Shown here: positions 21,891 to 30,605 of the stretch, piece after piece
Layout: each line of letters starts with the position of its first letter
How positions within the stretch are numbered: the first letter of the stretch is position 1
Source of the DNA: CAYSYM01 sp964435115
GTDB lineage: Bacteria; Chloroflexota; UBA6077; CF-72
Assembly: GCA_964435115.1 (NCBI GenBank)
Contig: CAYSYM010000038.1
Coordinates: 1-37,660 of the forward strand
Length of the DNA stretch: 37,660 nucleotides
Direction of reading: 5' to 3'
Made by a program: the position numbers and the translations under genes
Notes under the pieces: model-generated
What the model saw: the letters and a program-made list of their open reading frames with translations, nothing else
Told to the model about the DNA's origin: nothing
Database searches by the model: none

Positions 21891-24356
21891 CTACGCCACC
21901 AGGCGGAGCGGGACCACCGCCTCGGAGCCCCGCTCGCCCGACGCCACCCTGAAGCGAGCCACCAGGGCCGCGAGCTGCTCAGCGGTCGCCGCCAGTTCCC
22001 GCGCCTGGGCACTCATCTCCTGGACCTGGGCGCTCATCTCCTCGGCCGAGGCGCTCACCTCCTCGGTCGCCGCGCTCTGCTCCTCCGCCACCGAGGCGAT
22101 GCTCTGGATCGCTCCGGTGACCTGGCCGGCCTGGGCCGCCATCTCCTCGGTTGCCGCCGTGTTCTCTTCCACCACCGCGCTGATGCTCTGCATGGCGTCG
22201 ACGACGCTCTGGGCTCCTTCGGCTACCTCCTTGGCCGCGCCGGCGATGCTGTCCACCTGGGCAACGGTCGCCTCCACCGCCTTGAGGATCTCGCCCAGCG
22301 CCCGCCCGGCCTGATCCGCCTGGGCGCTGCCCTCCTGTACCTTGGCCGTGCCTGATGCCATCGCCGCCACCGCCGCCTCGGTGCCGTCCTGCACCTGCTG
22401 GATCAGCTCGGCGATCTGCCGCGTCTCCCGACCCGATCGCTCGGCCAGCTTGCGCACCTCGTCGGCCACCACGGCGAAGCCCCGGCCGTGCTCGCCGGCG
22501 CGGGCCGCCTCGATGGCGGCATTCAGCGCCAGCAGGTTCGTCTGCTCGGCGATGTCGTCGATCGTCTCGACCACCGCTCCGATCTTCTGGCCGAGCGTGC
22601 CCAGCGTCTGGACGCGCTCCGCCGCCTGGCTGGAGGCGCGCTCGATCTGGCTCATCGCGGCGATCGTCTGGCGCACCGAGCGCGCCCCCTCTTCGGCCGC
22701 TTCCCGGGCCTGCTGCGAGGTCGTGGCGACGTTCGTCGCATTCGCGGCCACCTGCTGAATCCCGGCGGCCATCCGCGACGCCGTGGCGCTGGCCTGCTGC
22801 ACCTGCTGCGCCTGGTCAGCGGCCCCGCGGGCGATCCCTTCGACCACGCGGCCGAGCTGCCCGACCGCCATGTTCGTCTCCTGCACGGAGCGCATGGTGT
22901 TCTGCGCCCCGGCCGCGACGTTCTGCATGGCCGCCGTGACCTGCTGCACGGCGGCACCGGCGTGGGACGCCGCGGTGCCAAGCTGCCCGGCCGTGGCCGT
23001 GAGCTGGTCGACGGACACCTGCACCCGGTCGACGAGGTCGCGCAGGTTCGCGCTCATGCGCGCGAAGGCCCTCCCGAGCGCGTCCCTGTCCGAGTGCGCC
23101 CGGACCTGGCGCGTCAGGTCGCCGTCCGCGATGGCGCCGGCAACGGCGGCCATCTGCTGCTGGTAGGCGACCATCCGGCGGAACGCCTCGGCCATCCGGC
23201 CGACCTCGTCCCGCGAGCGGGCCTGGATCTCTTGGTCCAGGTCACCCTCGGCCACGCGCTCGGCGGCGTGCGCCACCTGGCGGAGCGCTCTGCCGATGGG
23301 CCGGGTGGCCAGCGTGATCGCCACCGCGGCCAGGAGCAGCCCGAGCAGCGCGCCGACCACCGCGTTCCGCAGGAACTCGCGCGCGGCCGCTTCGAAGGTC
23401 GCCACCGGTAGCGCCACGGCATACGTCCACCGCGTCTGCTCCAGGGGCAGCGCCACTCCCTGGTAGACTGACCCGCCGTCCTCCCACGCGAACGGCGTCT
23501 TGCCGCTAATGCCAACTGCCCCGGCCAGGTCGGTCTGGCCGAGCGCCCCGGGTGCGGGGTTGTTGCCCCACCGCTTGTCCTTGGCCAGCGCCTCACTCGC
23601 CTCGGGCTTGAGCGGAACCACCGGCCGCAGCAGCCAGGACGGATCGACGCTGGTGGCGATCACCAGGCCATTCTCGTCCAGGAGCACGCCACGCGCGCCC
23701 TCGCCCACCCGGCTCCGGGCGGCCTCGACCGCCTGCTGCACCCGGTCGAGCGCGGCGCGGGAGCGCAGCACCCCGATCGGCTTGCCATCCGACCCCTTCA
23801 CTGGCACCGAGTGGAAGATGGAGGGGTTGTTCGTGATCGTCGAGATGGAGACGCCCGTGATGAACGTCCGCCCCTGGAGCGCCTCCTGGAAGTAGTCGCG
23901 CTGCTTGACGCTGCTGCCGATGTCCTTCTGGTTGCTGCTGGCGATGAACGTCCCGGTGGAGTCGAGCAGACCGATCGAGTCGACCTCGGCGGCGACGCCG
24001 TCCACGCTGGCGAGCATCCCCTGGAGCTCCTCGACGTCGTCCGAGGCCGGTTGCCCGGGCGCCTCCAGGAGGCGGCGCGCCGCGGGCATCCGAGCGAGCG
24101 CCTCCAGGTCCGCCAGCCGCCGCGCGTTCCACTCGTCCACGACGCTCACCACCAGGCGGGCGTCCGCCTCCAGCGCGGCCTCGGCCTGGTCACGCAGCCC
24201 GCGTGAGGCCTGCACGTACCCGGTCGCCGTCAGCCCGATGGACAAGGCCGTCGACACGGCCACGCTCAGCGCCACCACCTTGGCGGCAAGCGGCCAGTCT
24301 CTCACGCGCACCGCGCTCTCAGCCCAACGCGGGGTCCCGTCTCGCCTCTCCTCCAT
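21891..24356 (-). CDS. Methyl-accepting chemotaxis protein with a Cache-type sensor
   Basis: An 821-residue receptor; the ATG follows GGAGAG. TM1 is at about 24-48. An extracellular Cache-type sensor spans about 50-325 (DYFQEALQGRTFITGVSIST, HSVPVKGSDGKPIGVLRSR), TM2 is 331-350, and a HAMP domain follows (351-403). A second HAMP-like repeat (GAIADGDLTRQVRAHSDRD) precedes the signalling coiled coil. The CheA/CheW-binding hairpin tip is canonical: EQTNLLALNAAIEAARAGEH, then GRGFAVVADEVRKLAE. No CheA, CheW or flagellar gene is in this window, so the output system is elsewhere. Confidence 0.94.
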   Translation of the reverse strand: MEERRDGTPRWAESAVRVRDWPLAAKVVALSVAVSTALSIGLTATGYVQASRGLRDQAEAALEADARLVVSVVDEWNARRLADLEALARMPAARRLLEAPGQPASDDVEELQGMLASVDGVAAEVDSIGLLDSTGTFIASSNQKDIGSSVKQRDYFQEALQGRTFITGVSISTITNNPSIFHSVPVKGSDGKPIGVLRSRAALDRVQQAVEAARSRVGEGARGVLLDENGLVIATSVDPSWLLRPVVPLKPEASEALAKDKRWGNNPAPGALGQTDLAGAVGISGKTPFAWEDGGSVYQGVALPLEQTRWTYAVALPVATFEAAAREFLRNAVVGALLGLLLAAVAITLATRPIGRALRQVAHAAERVAEGDLDQEIQARSRDEVGRMAEAFRRMVAYQQQMAAVAGAIADGDLTRQVRAHSDRDALGRAFARMSANLRDLVDRVQVSVDQLTATAGQLGTAASHAGAAVQQVTAAMQNVAAGAQNTMRSVQETNMAVGQLGRVVEGIARGAADQAQQVQQASATASRMAAGIQQVAANATNVATTSQQAREAAEEGARSVRQTIAAMSQIERASSQAAERVQTLGTLGQKIGAVVETIDDIAEQTNLLALNAAIEAARAGEHGRGFAVVADEVRKLAERSGRETRQIAELIQQVQDGTEAAVAAMASGTAKVQEGSAQADQAGRALGEILKAVEATVAQVDSIAGAAKEVAEGAQSVVDAMQSISAVVEENTAATEEMAAQAGQVTGAIQSIASVAEEQSAATEEVSASAEEMSAQVQEMSAQARELAATAEQLAALVARFRVASGERGSEAVVPLRLVA

Positions 24357-24527
24357 CGCTGTCGCTCTCCATTCTTCAGGCGTACGCCCGTCAGGGGTGT
24401 CGGGTGACCTCCCGGGGGTCACGCTTAGAATGTCGGCCCGGCGGCCCCGTTCTTTAGGACCGGCCCGGCGCTGTGGGTGGCCCGGGGGCCCCGACGTCTG
24501 GCCGCGGGCGCGGTGAGCCGGACGGGC

Positions 24528-25337
24528 TCAGCGGGTGCGGAGCGGGAACCGGGCGATCCCCCGCAGCGGAGGGAAGGGCTCACGCTGGTCGGTCGACACC
24601 TGCACCAGCTCCAGCCACTCCACCCGGACCTGGCCCACGGCCTGAGCGCGCAGCCGCTCCAGGGCCGCCCGCGCCTCTGCCGTCCGCGCCCCGGCCCCGA
24701 AGTAGCCGAGCGTGAGGTGGAACAGGAACCCCTGGTACGGGTCGACCCGCTCGATCACCTGTCCGGCGGCTGTGCGGGCCGCCTCACGGGCGTGCTCCAG
24801 ACAGCCGCGGCTGTGCGTTTCGAGGAAGACGCTGGAGTAGAACGCGTTCGCGCCGCCAAGCGCCACGTCGAACGCGGGCAGGCCGGCCAGGCGGCGCTCG
24901 AGGCGAGGGACGAGGTCGTCCAGTTCGCTGGGTCGCAGCTCGCCCTCGGCCGGCACGGCGCCGTCCCGGGCCAGGAACCCGAAGGCCTGAACGGTGATGT
25001 GCAGGAAGTGGGGCGGGTGAAGCTCCAGGCCGTCCACCCCGGCCAGCCGCCGCTGCACTTGGCCGACAGCGCGTGCCACGGCGGCGCCGTCGACCGGCGC
25101 CAGGAGGAGCAGGTGCGGCCCGCGGCCACGCACCCAGCGCGCCCAGTCGGCACGATGGGCGCACGGGCGTTCCAGCAGGCCGAACGCCCGCCAGACCCGT
25201 GCATACTCGGCTGCTTGGTCGCGCCTCGCCGATGCCTCGTCCAGGTCACCCGCTGCCTGCGCCACCCACCCGCCAGCAGACCCGGGGAGAACGGCCGGCG
25301 AGGGGACCGGCGCGGCGAGCCGCTCAGCGTGTGGCAC
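24528..25337 (-). CDS. 2H phosphoesterase (LigT / 2'-5' RNA ligase-like)
   Basis: A 269-residue protein. The two hallmark His motifs of the 2H superfamily are present: HITV (113-116) and HLTL (207-210), each at the end of a strand, with the expected spacing. Such enzymes open or form 2',3'-cyclic or 2'-5' phosphodiester bonds in RNA or nucleotides. I chose the GTG at 25337; the upstream open reading is low complexity. The gene is longer than minimal LigT (about 180) because of an N-terminal helical part (ASARRDQAAEYARVW). It overlaps the end of the preceding small gene by 14 bases. Confidence 0.82.
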   Translation of the reverse strand: MPHAERLAAPVPSPAVLPGSAGGWVAQAAGDLDEASARRDQAAEYARVWRAFGLLERPCAHRADWARWVRGRGPHLLLLAPVDGAAVARAVGQVQRRLAGVDGLELHPPHFLHITVQAFGFLARDGAVPAEGELRPSELDDLVPRLERRLAGLPAFDVALGGANAFYSSVFLETHSRGCLEHAREAARTAAGQVIERVDPYQGFLFHLTLGYFGAGARTAEARAALERLRAQAVGQVRVEWLELVQVSTDQREPFPPLRGIARFPLRTR

Positions 25338-25539
25338 CAGGCCCGGGTTCCCCGCCTGGGAGGGCCTCGCCGCCAGACCGGTCCGGCCGGACACGCGGGA
25401 CAGCGACGTAGCGCACCTGGCCGCGCGCCGTGGGGACGAGCCGAGCGGTGGCCCCGTGCCGGTCGCACGCGATGGTGGACGGAGCCGGAATCTCGACGCG
25501 GAGGGTGCAGCCACAGGCAAAGCGGGCGAGGAGGGCCAT
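25324..25539 (-). CDS. Small Cys-containing protein upstream of the phosphoesterase
   Basis: A 71-residue reading beginning MALLARFACGCTLRVEIPAP and STIACDRHGATARLV. CGC plus CDRH could bind a metal. The end is Gly/Pro-rich. The 3' end overlaps the phosphoesterase GTG by 14 bases, which supports co-translation, but no ribosome binding site is visible before its ATG. Family not recognised. Confidence 0.48.
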   Translation of the reverse strand: MALLARFACGCTLRVEIPAPSTIACDRHGATARLVPTARGQVRYVAVPRVRPDRSGGEALPGGEPGPGATR

Positions 25540-25759
25540 GCGCGGACGACGGGGAGCGTGGCGGGTTGGGCGGGGGAGGGGCGGTGACCGCGGAGGTGGG
25601 CTACCACCGGCGATAGCCCCAGGGTAAGCGCCGCGCACCGCCTGCTTCCAGGAGGCGCACTGGTTTGCCGCCCCACCAGGCGGTCGCCTGCGCTCTTCAC
25701 GCTTATCCTTCTGGTGTGCGACGCACGTGGGCCAACGGCTGGCGCGGATCGGCGCAGGT

Positions 25760-27403
25760 ATGGCCCACGCGCGTCGCCGGGCGCCCGATGGCCGGGTGCG
25801 CGCGGTGACCCTGTTCGACCAGCCCACTGCAGCCGCCGCGCCCGGCACGACGACGCCGGCGAGCGCGATCTCCACGCGGCGGCTCGTGGGAGCCGCGAGC
25901 ACGATCGCGCTGGGGAACGTGCTGAGTCGCGCGCTCGGCCTGGTCCGCGAGCAGGTGATCGCCGCGACGTTCGGCCTCACGGGTCGCACGGACGCCTACT
26001 TCGTCGCGCGCGCCGTGCCGGTGATCGTGTACGACCTCCTGGTCGGCAGCGTCATCACCGCTGCCTTCGTGCCCGCGTTCGTCCAGTCCCGGGACGACCC
26101 GCGCCAGCTCTGGCGCGCCGTGAGCGCCGTCCTGACCCTGGCGGCGCTGGCCCTGGCCACGGTCGTCGTCGCCCTGAGCCTCGCGGCGGAGCCGCTGCTC
26201 CGCGTCATTGCCCCCGGGATCGCCGCGTCGCAGCCGGACCTGGGCGTCCGGCTCATGCGCCTCGCCCTGGTCTCCGTGGTGTTCCAGGGCCTCGCCGGGG
26301 TGCTCGCCAGCGTCCTGTACGCGCTCGACCGCTTCACGCTGCCCGCCTTCGCCGTGGCCGTCTACAACACGGGCATCATCGTCGGCGTGGTCGCGCTGGC
26401 ACCGATGCTGGGTATCTACGCGCTGGTCGCCGGGCTCGTGCTCGGAGCGCTGGGGCAGCTCCTCCTCCAGGCGTCTGGCGTGCGGGCGTTCTGGCCGGCC
26501 TACCGGCCGCGGATCGACGTGCACGACCCTGCCGTCCAGCGCGTCCTTGCCCTGGCGGGCCCGGTCGCGGCTGGCATGCTGGTCACTATTGCCGGCTACT
26601 TCATCGACCTGAACCTGGCCTCGCGACTCGCGGCAGGCAGTCTGAGTGCCAAGCAGTACGCCACCACCCTCGTCCAGTTCCCGCTGGGCATGGTGGGGAT
26701 GGCGACATCGTTCGCCGTGCTCCCGACCCTCTCGCGCTTCGGGGCCGGCGCGGACGAGAATCTGGACCACTACCGAGCGACGCTGCTCTTCGGGATCAAG
26801 CTGATCCTGCTCCTGATGCTGCCGGCGTTCGTAGGGTTGGCAGCGCTGGCGCAGCCGATCGTGGCCATCCTTTTCGAACGGGGTGCGTTCAAGTCGAGCG
26901 ACACGGCGCTCACCGCCAGCATCTTCCTGGCCTTCGCTCCGCAGCTCCCGTTCACCGCGATCGACTACCTGCTCATCAACGCGTTCTACGCGCGGCAGGA
27001 CGTCCGCACGCCCGTGCTTGTAGGCGTCGTCGGGACGGCGCTGTTCCTAGCGGTCGCGCTGGCGCTGATCCAGCCGCTGGGGGTGGTTGGCCTCGCGCTG
27101 GCCGACGCTGCCAAGAACAGCGCCCACGCGCTGATCCTGCTCGCCCTGCTGGGCCGCCGGCTGCCGGCGCTGCGCCTGGCCGCCGGGCTGCTCCCCTTCC
27201 TCGCCCGCGTCGCACCGGCGGCAGCCGCCATGGGGGCGGCCATCTGGCTCGCCTGGCCGGCACTCGGCCAGCTTGGCGACGTCCTCGGCGTGATCGCCGC
27301 CATCGCGGTCGGCGCGGTCCTGTATGCCGTCCTGTTGCAGCTCCTGGGCGTCCCGGAGGCGCGGGCGGCCGTGGCGCTGGTTCGCGGCCGGGTGGGCCGA
27401 TGA
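25760..27403 (+). CDS. murJ: Lipid II flippase MurJ (MviN family)
   Basis: A 547-residue integral membrane protein with about 14 hydrophobic spans. MurJ moves lipid II across the membrane for peptidoglycan synthesis. The N-terminal SRALGLVREQVIAATFGLTG, then RTDAYFVARAVP, is the family signature with the conserved Arg and Asp residues of the cavity. LFGIKLILLLMLPAFVGLAA and ILFERGAF are other conserved parts. Start sites at 25760 (ATG) or 25805 (GTG) are both possible; ribosome binding sites are weak. It is divergent from the phosphoesterase pair. Confidence 0.93.
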   Translation: MAHARRRAPDGRVRAVTLFDQPTAAAAPGTTTPASAISTRRLVGAASTIALGNVLSRALGLVREQVIAATFGLTGRTDAYFVARAVPVIVYDLLVGSVITAAFVPAFVQSRDDPRQLWRAVSAVLTLAALALATVVVALSLAAEPLLRVIAPGIAASQPDLGVRLMRLALVSVVFQGLAGVLASVLYALDRFTLPAFAVAVYNTGIIVGVVALAPMLGIYALVAGLVLGALGQLLLQASGVRAFWPAYRPRIDVHDPAVQRVLALAGPVAAGMLVTIAGYFIDLNLASRLAAGSLSAKQYATTLVQFPLGMVGMATSFAVLPTLSRFGAGADENLDHYRATLLFGIKLILLLMLPAFVGLAALAQPIVAILFERGAFKSSDTALTASIFLAFAPQLPFTAIDYLLINAFYARQDVRTPVLVGVVGTALFLAVALALIQPLGVVGLALADAAKNSAHALILLALLGRRLPALRLAAGLLPFLARVAPAAAAMGAAIWLAWPALGQLGDVLGVIAAIAVGAVLYAVLLQLLGVPEARAAVALVRGRVGR

Positions 27404-27446
27404 GCTTGGGAAAACCGGCCCGCTCCGCCATACTACGCCGACCGCG

Positions 27447-27548
27447 ATGGCTGCAGAGCTGTTGACCGTCTGGATTGTCGTGCTCCTCATGCTGGCGCTC
27501 TCCGCCGCCCTCGGCTTCTTCGTCAGCATGCGGTCGCCGCACCGGTAA
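27447..27548 (+). CDS. 33-residue membrane peptide
   Basis: A short reading after murJ: one hydrophobic helix (LTVWIVVLLMLALSAALGFF) with a basic tail (SMRSPHR). CATACT/TACTAC lies 10-12 bases before the ATG, the same promoter-to-start distance seen at gatC and the ROK gene in this window. That supports it being expressed as a leaderless mRNA. No family is known to me. Confidence 0.42.
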   Translation: MAAELLTVWIVVLLMLALSAALGFFVSMRSPHR

Positions 27549-27701
27549 CGCCCCCTCTTTCACCCTGCTCGTTCAGGAAGTGCTGCCGGCGTGGCGCAGC
27601 CGCGGGCCGGCGAGGGGCAGCCGGCGCTGGTCACCACCCCAACCTCCCGCTCGAGCGTGCCAGCGCCAGGCGCTGCGCGGCCCCTGCCGACCGGCGGGGA
27701 G

Positions 27702-28310
27702 TCACAGGCCGGGAACGCCAGCGGGGACCCGGCACCGGTAGGCCTCCCAGGCCGTGCCGAACGCTGCCGCGAGCACCTGCTCCTCGCGCCGCGCCCGCAC
27801 CCAGAACACTGGCACGTGCGCCAGGATGAACAGCGTGGTCCAGGTGCGGTAGAGGAGGGCGCTGCCGATCACGCTCACCAGCACCCCGGCGTACATGGGG
27901 TGGCGCACGACAGCGTACGGTCCGCCAGTCACCAGGCGGTGGTCGGCGTACAGCTCCGCGCCGGTGGTGGTGGAGACGTCGTACATCGCTCCAAGCGCCA
28001 CCCGTCCGCTCAGCGTGAAGCCGACGCCGACCCAGTACAGGACAGAGCCGACGACGAGGAGGACAGCTCGCACAGGGCCGGAGAGGCCGGAGGGTGGTAG
28101 TGGCCGCCACAGTCGCACTGCCAGCACGCCGTACACGAGACCCAGCCCTACGAATAGCTGCCACGGCAACCGTCGGTACGGCCGGCCCACGCTACGCCCT
28201 TTCGGCCTTCGCAAGCCCTGCAAGAGCCCGAGTGTGGCCATCACGGCGAGCCCGGCGGTGCCGAACGCGGCACTCGCGCGCCCGATCCGCTCTGCCTGGG
28301 CTAGCTTCAT
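27702..28310 (-). CDS. Isoprenylcysteine carboxyl methyltransferase-like membrane enzyme
   Basis: A 202-residue membrane protein with about five spans. The ICMT/PEMT-type active region is clear: LVTGGPYAVVRHPMYAGVLV with Arg136-His137-Pro138, then RARREEQVLAAAFGTAWEAY with Glu177/Glu178. These residues bind S-adenosylmethionine in the family. The bacterial substrate is unknown. Length is typical. A G-rich ribosome binding site (AGGGGGTG) stands before the ATG. It is convergent with the small membrane gene. Confidence 0.87.
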   Translation of the reverse strand: MKLAQAERIGRASAAFGTAGLAVMATLGLLQGLRRPKGRSVGRPYRRLPWQLFVGLGLVYGVLAVRLWRPLPPSGLSGPVRAVLLVVGSVLYWVGVGFTLSGRVALGAMYDVSTTTGAELYADHRLVTGGPYAVVRHPMYAGVLVSVIGSALLYRTWTTLFILAHVPVFWVRARREEQVLAAAFGTAWEAYRCRVPAGVPGL

Positions 28311-28349
28311 GCGAGCACCCCCTCAAGTACCGGACCTACGTGGTCGCCC

Positions 28350-28446
28350 CTGTCATGCTGAGCGAAGCGCAGCATCCGTCGCGCGGAGCGAAGCAGCGGT
28401 CCTCCCGTCACGGGTCACGGACCCTTCGCTCCGCTCAGGGCGACAG
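28350..28446. repeat. Intergenic palindromic repeat element, about 97 bp
   Basis: The ends are imperfect inverted repeats: CTGTCATGCTGAGCGAAGCG at the left, and at the right CGCTCCGCTCAGGGCGACAG. Inside is a variable core containing GCGCGGAGCGAAGC. Elements with this TGTCATGCTGAGCG...CGCTCAGGGTGACA layout are known to me as dispersed intergenic repeats in Chloroflexota and other groups. It lies in a gene-free interval behind the methyltransferase promoter. Confidence 0.7.
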
Positions 28447-28746
28447 CGGCGGTGCCCGACCGCAGAGCGCCTGTCAAGTGGGTAGGCGTTGGCGGCGGCG
28501 CCGGTAGCGCGCCGCGCGGCTCACAGCTGATGAGATCACAGGCTGGGCACCCCGGTCAACCGCGGCACGAGCACCGCGCGGGAAGTCGCTCAACGGGCCC
28601 GCGGGTGTCGTTGCTCGGTCGGCAACGGTCCACCTGGACCCCCGGCGCCGGAAACGGCGGGGTGGCTGCGCGTCCGCTCTGCAGCGGCAGGCCCGGGCCG
28701 GTTCTCGGATGCACCCCTGCCGACGCCCGCCCCGCCCGCCAGCACC
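28447..28746. other. Gene-free stretch before gatC
   Basis: About 300 bases of very GC-rich sequence with no convincing reading and no clear hairpin. It ends at the gatC promoter. Confidence 0.4.
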
Positions 28747-28762
28747 TATACTCGTGCAAGGC
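28747..28762 (+). promoter_or_regulatory. gatC -10 element close to the start codon
   Basis: TATACT (28747-28752) is separated from the gatC ATG by only ten bases (CGTGCAAGGC). The mRNA would begin within a few bases of the ATG. An AAGG just before the ATG is the only ribosome-site candidate. Confidence 0.55.
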
Positions 28763-29053
28763 ATGACGATCTCGCGCGGGGATGTCGAGCACGTGGCTCG
28801 CCTCGCCCGGCTCGGGCTCACCGACGAGGAGGTGGACCGCCTGGCCGAGCAGTTGAGCCACGTCCTGGACGCCATGGAGGCGCTGGGGAAGCTCGACACC
28901 TCGGCCATCCCGCCCACGGCCCAGGTGATCCCGCTCCGCAACGTCATGCGCGCGGACGTCGCCCGTCCGCCCCTGCCCGTCGAGGAGGTCCTGCGCAACG
29001 CCCCGCGGACGCGTGAGCAGCAGTTCCTCGTGCCGCCGGTGCTCGAGGAGTGA
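28763..29053 (+). CDS. gatC: Asp/Glu-tRNA amidotransferase subunit C
   Basis: A 96-residue subunit that stabilises the GatCAB amidotransferase, which makes Gln-tRNA(Gln) and Asn-tRNA(Asn) by transamidation. VEHVARLARLGLTDEEVDRL and LSHVLDAMEALGKLDTSAIP are the standard GatC helices, and RADVARPPLPVEEVLRNAP is the C-terminal part that wraps GatA. It is the first gene of gatCAB, 54 bases before gatA. Presence of the complex implies that the organism misacylates one or both of these tRNAs. Confidence 0.95.
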   Translation: MTISRGDVEHVARLARLGLTDEEVDRLAEQLSHVLDAMEALGKLDTSAIPPTAQVIPLRNVMRADVARPPLPVEEVLRNAPRTREQQFLVPPVLEE

Positions 29054-29107
29054 CCCGCCTCGCTCACCCCCACTCCATCACGGGCGGCTGAGGGCGATCG
29101 ACGGCTC

Positions 29108-30601
29108 ATGGATGCGACGGACCTGACCGGCCTCACCCTGGTCGAGATGCGCGACCTGCTCCAGCGGCGAGCGGTCAGCTCGCTCGAGCTGACGCGCGCC
29201 CACCTGGAGCGGATCGAACGGCTCGACCCGCTCGTGCAGGCGTTCCTGGCGGTCACCCCGGAGATCGCGGAGCAGCAGGCTCGAGGCGCGGACGCGCGGA
29301 TCGCGGCCGGGGAAGAGGGCGCCCTGCTCGGAGTGCCGATGGCGCTCAAAGACGTCCTCGTCACCCGGGGCATCCGCACCACCGCCGGCTCGCGCATCCT
29401 TGAGCGCTTCGTGCCCGTGGAGGACGCCACCGTCGTCCGCCGGCTCGCCGAAGCAGGCGCGGTGCTGCTGGGCAAGACCAACATGGACGAGTTCGCGATG
29501 GGCTCCTCCACAGAGAACTCGGCCTACTTCCCCACCCGGAACCCGTGGGCGCTGGACCGCGTGCCCGGGGGCTCGAGTGGCGGCTCGGCCGCCGCCACGG
29601 CGGCCGAGCTGGCCGCGTTCACCCTGGGGACTGACACGGGGGGCTCCATCCGCCAGCCGGCCTCCCTGTGCGGCATCGTCGGCTTCAAGCCCACGTACGG
29701 CCGCGTCAGCCGCTACGGCCTGATCGCCTTCGCCTCGTCGCTCGACCAGATCGGGCCGCTCACCCAGACGGTCGAAGACTGCGCCGCGGTCATGAACGCG
29801 ATCGCCGGCTACGACCCGTGCGACTCGACCTCGATCGACGCGCCGGTGCCCGACTACCGCGCGGCGCTGGCGTACGGGAGCTCGTTGAAGGGCGTCCGGC
29901 TCGGCCTGCCGCGCGAGTACTTCGACGTCGAGGGGATGGAGCCCGGGGTCGCCCGAGCCGTCGAGGCGGCGATCGACCAGCTGAGCGGCCTGGGCGCCGA
30001 GATCGGCGAGGTGAGCCTGCCGCATACCGAGTACGGCCTCGCCACCTACTACCTCATCGCGCCGGCGGAGTGTAGCGCCAACCTGGCCCGCTACGACGGC
30101 GTGAAGTACGGCCTCTCCATCCGCGGCGAGCGCGACCAGCTCAATCTCTGGGAGATGTACGAGCAGACGCGCGGCCAGGGCTTCGGGCCGGAGGTGAAGC
30201 GGCGGATCATCCTGGGCACGTACGCGCTCTCTTCCGGCTACTACGACGCCTACTACCTGAAGGCGCAGAAGGCCCGCACCCTCATCAAGCAGGGGTTCGA
30301 CCGCGTCTTCGAGGCGTACGACGCCATCGTCGCGCCGACCAGCCCGAACGTGGCCTTCCCGCTGGGCGCCAAGACGCAGGATCCGCTGGCGATGTACTTG
30401 AATGACCTCTTCACCATCCCGGCCAACCTGGCCGGGCTGCCAGGCATCAGCGTTCCAGCCGGGTTCTCGGAGGGGCTGCCAGTCGGCCTGCAGATCATCG
30501 GCAAGGCGCTCGGCGAGGCCACGGTCCTCCGGATCGCCCACGCTTACGAGCAGTCGACCGAGTGGCATACGGCGAGGCCAGCGCTGAGGAGCGAGGACTG
30601 A
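29108..30601 (+). CDS. gatA: Asp/Glu-tRNA amidotransferase subunit A (amidase)
   Basis: A 497-residue amidase-signature enzyme that releases ammonia from glutamine for transamidation. The Ser-cisSer-Lys triad is intact: Lys81 (ALKDVLVT), Ser156 (GGSSGGSAA) and nucleophile Ser180 (TDTGGSIRQPA). GFKPTYGRVSRYGLIAFASS is conserved. Length is normal. The stop lies four bases before the gatB ATG. Confidence 0.97.
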   Translation: MDATDLTGLTLVEMRDLLQRRAVSSLELTRAHLERIERLDPLVQAFLAVTPEIAEQQARGADARIAAGEEGALLGVPMALKDVLVTRGIRTTAGSRILERFVPVEDATVVRRLAEAGAVLLGKTNMDEFAMGSSTENSAYFPTRNPWALDRVPGGSSGGSAAATAAELAAFTLGTDTGGSIRQPASLCGIVGFKPTYGRVSRYGLIAFASSLDQIGPLTQTVEDCAAVMNAIAGYDPCDSTSIDAPVPDYRAALAYGSSLKGVRLGLPREYFDVEGMEPGVARAVEAAIDQLSGLGAEIGEVSLPHTEYGLATYYLIAPAECSANLARYDGVKYGLSIRGERDQLNLWEMYEQTRGQGFGPEVKRRIILGTYALSSGYYDAYYLKAQKARTLIKQGFDRVFEAYDAIVAPTSPNVAFPLGAKTQDPLAMYLNDLFTIPANLAGLPGISVPAGFSEGLPVGLQIIGKALGEATVLRIAHAYEQSTEWHTARPALRSED

Positions 30602-30605
30602 GGGT

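Noticed and set aside
24528..25700. A 390-residue form of the 2H phosphoesterase
   Set aside because: The first 120 residues are low-complexity Arg/Pro/Ala sequence and overlap the small upstream gene; the GTG at 25337 fits better.
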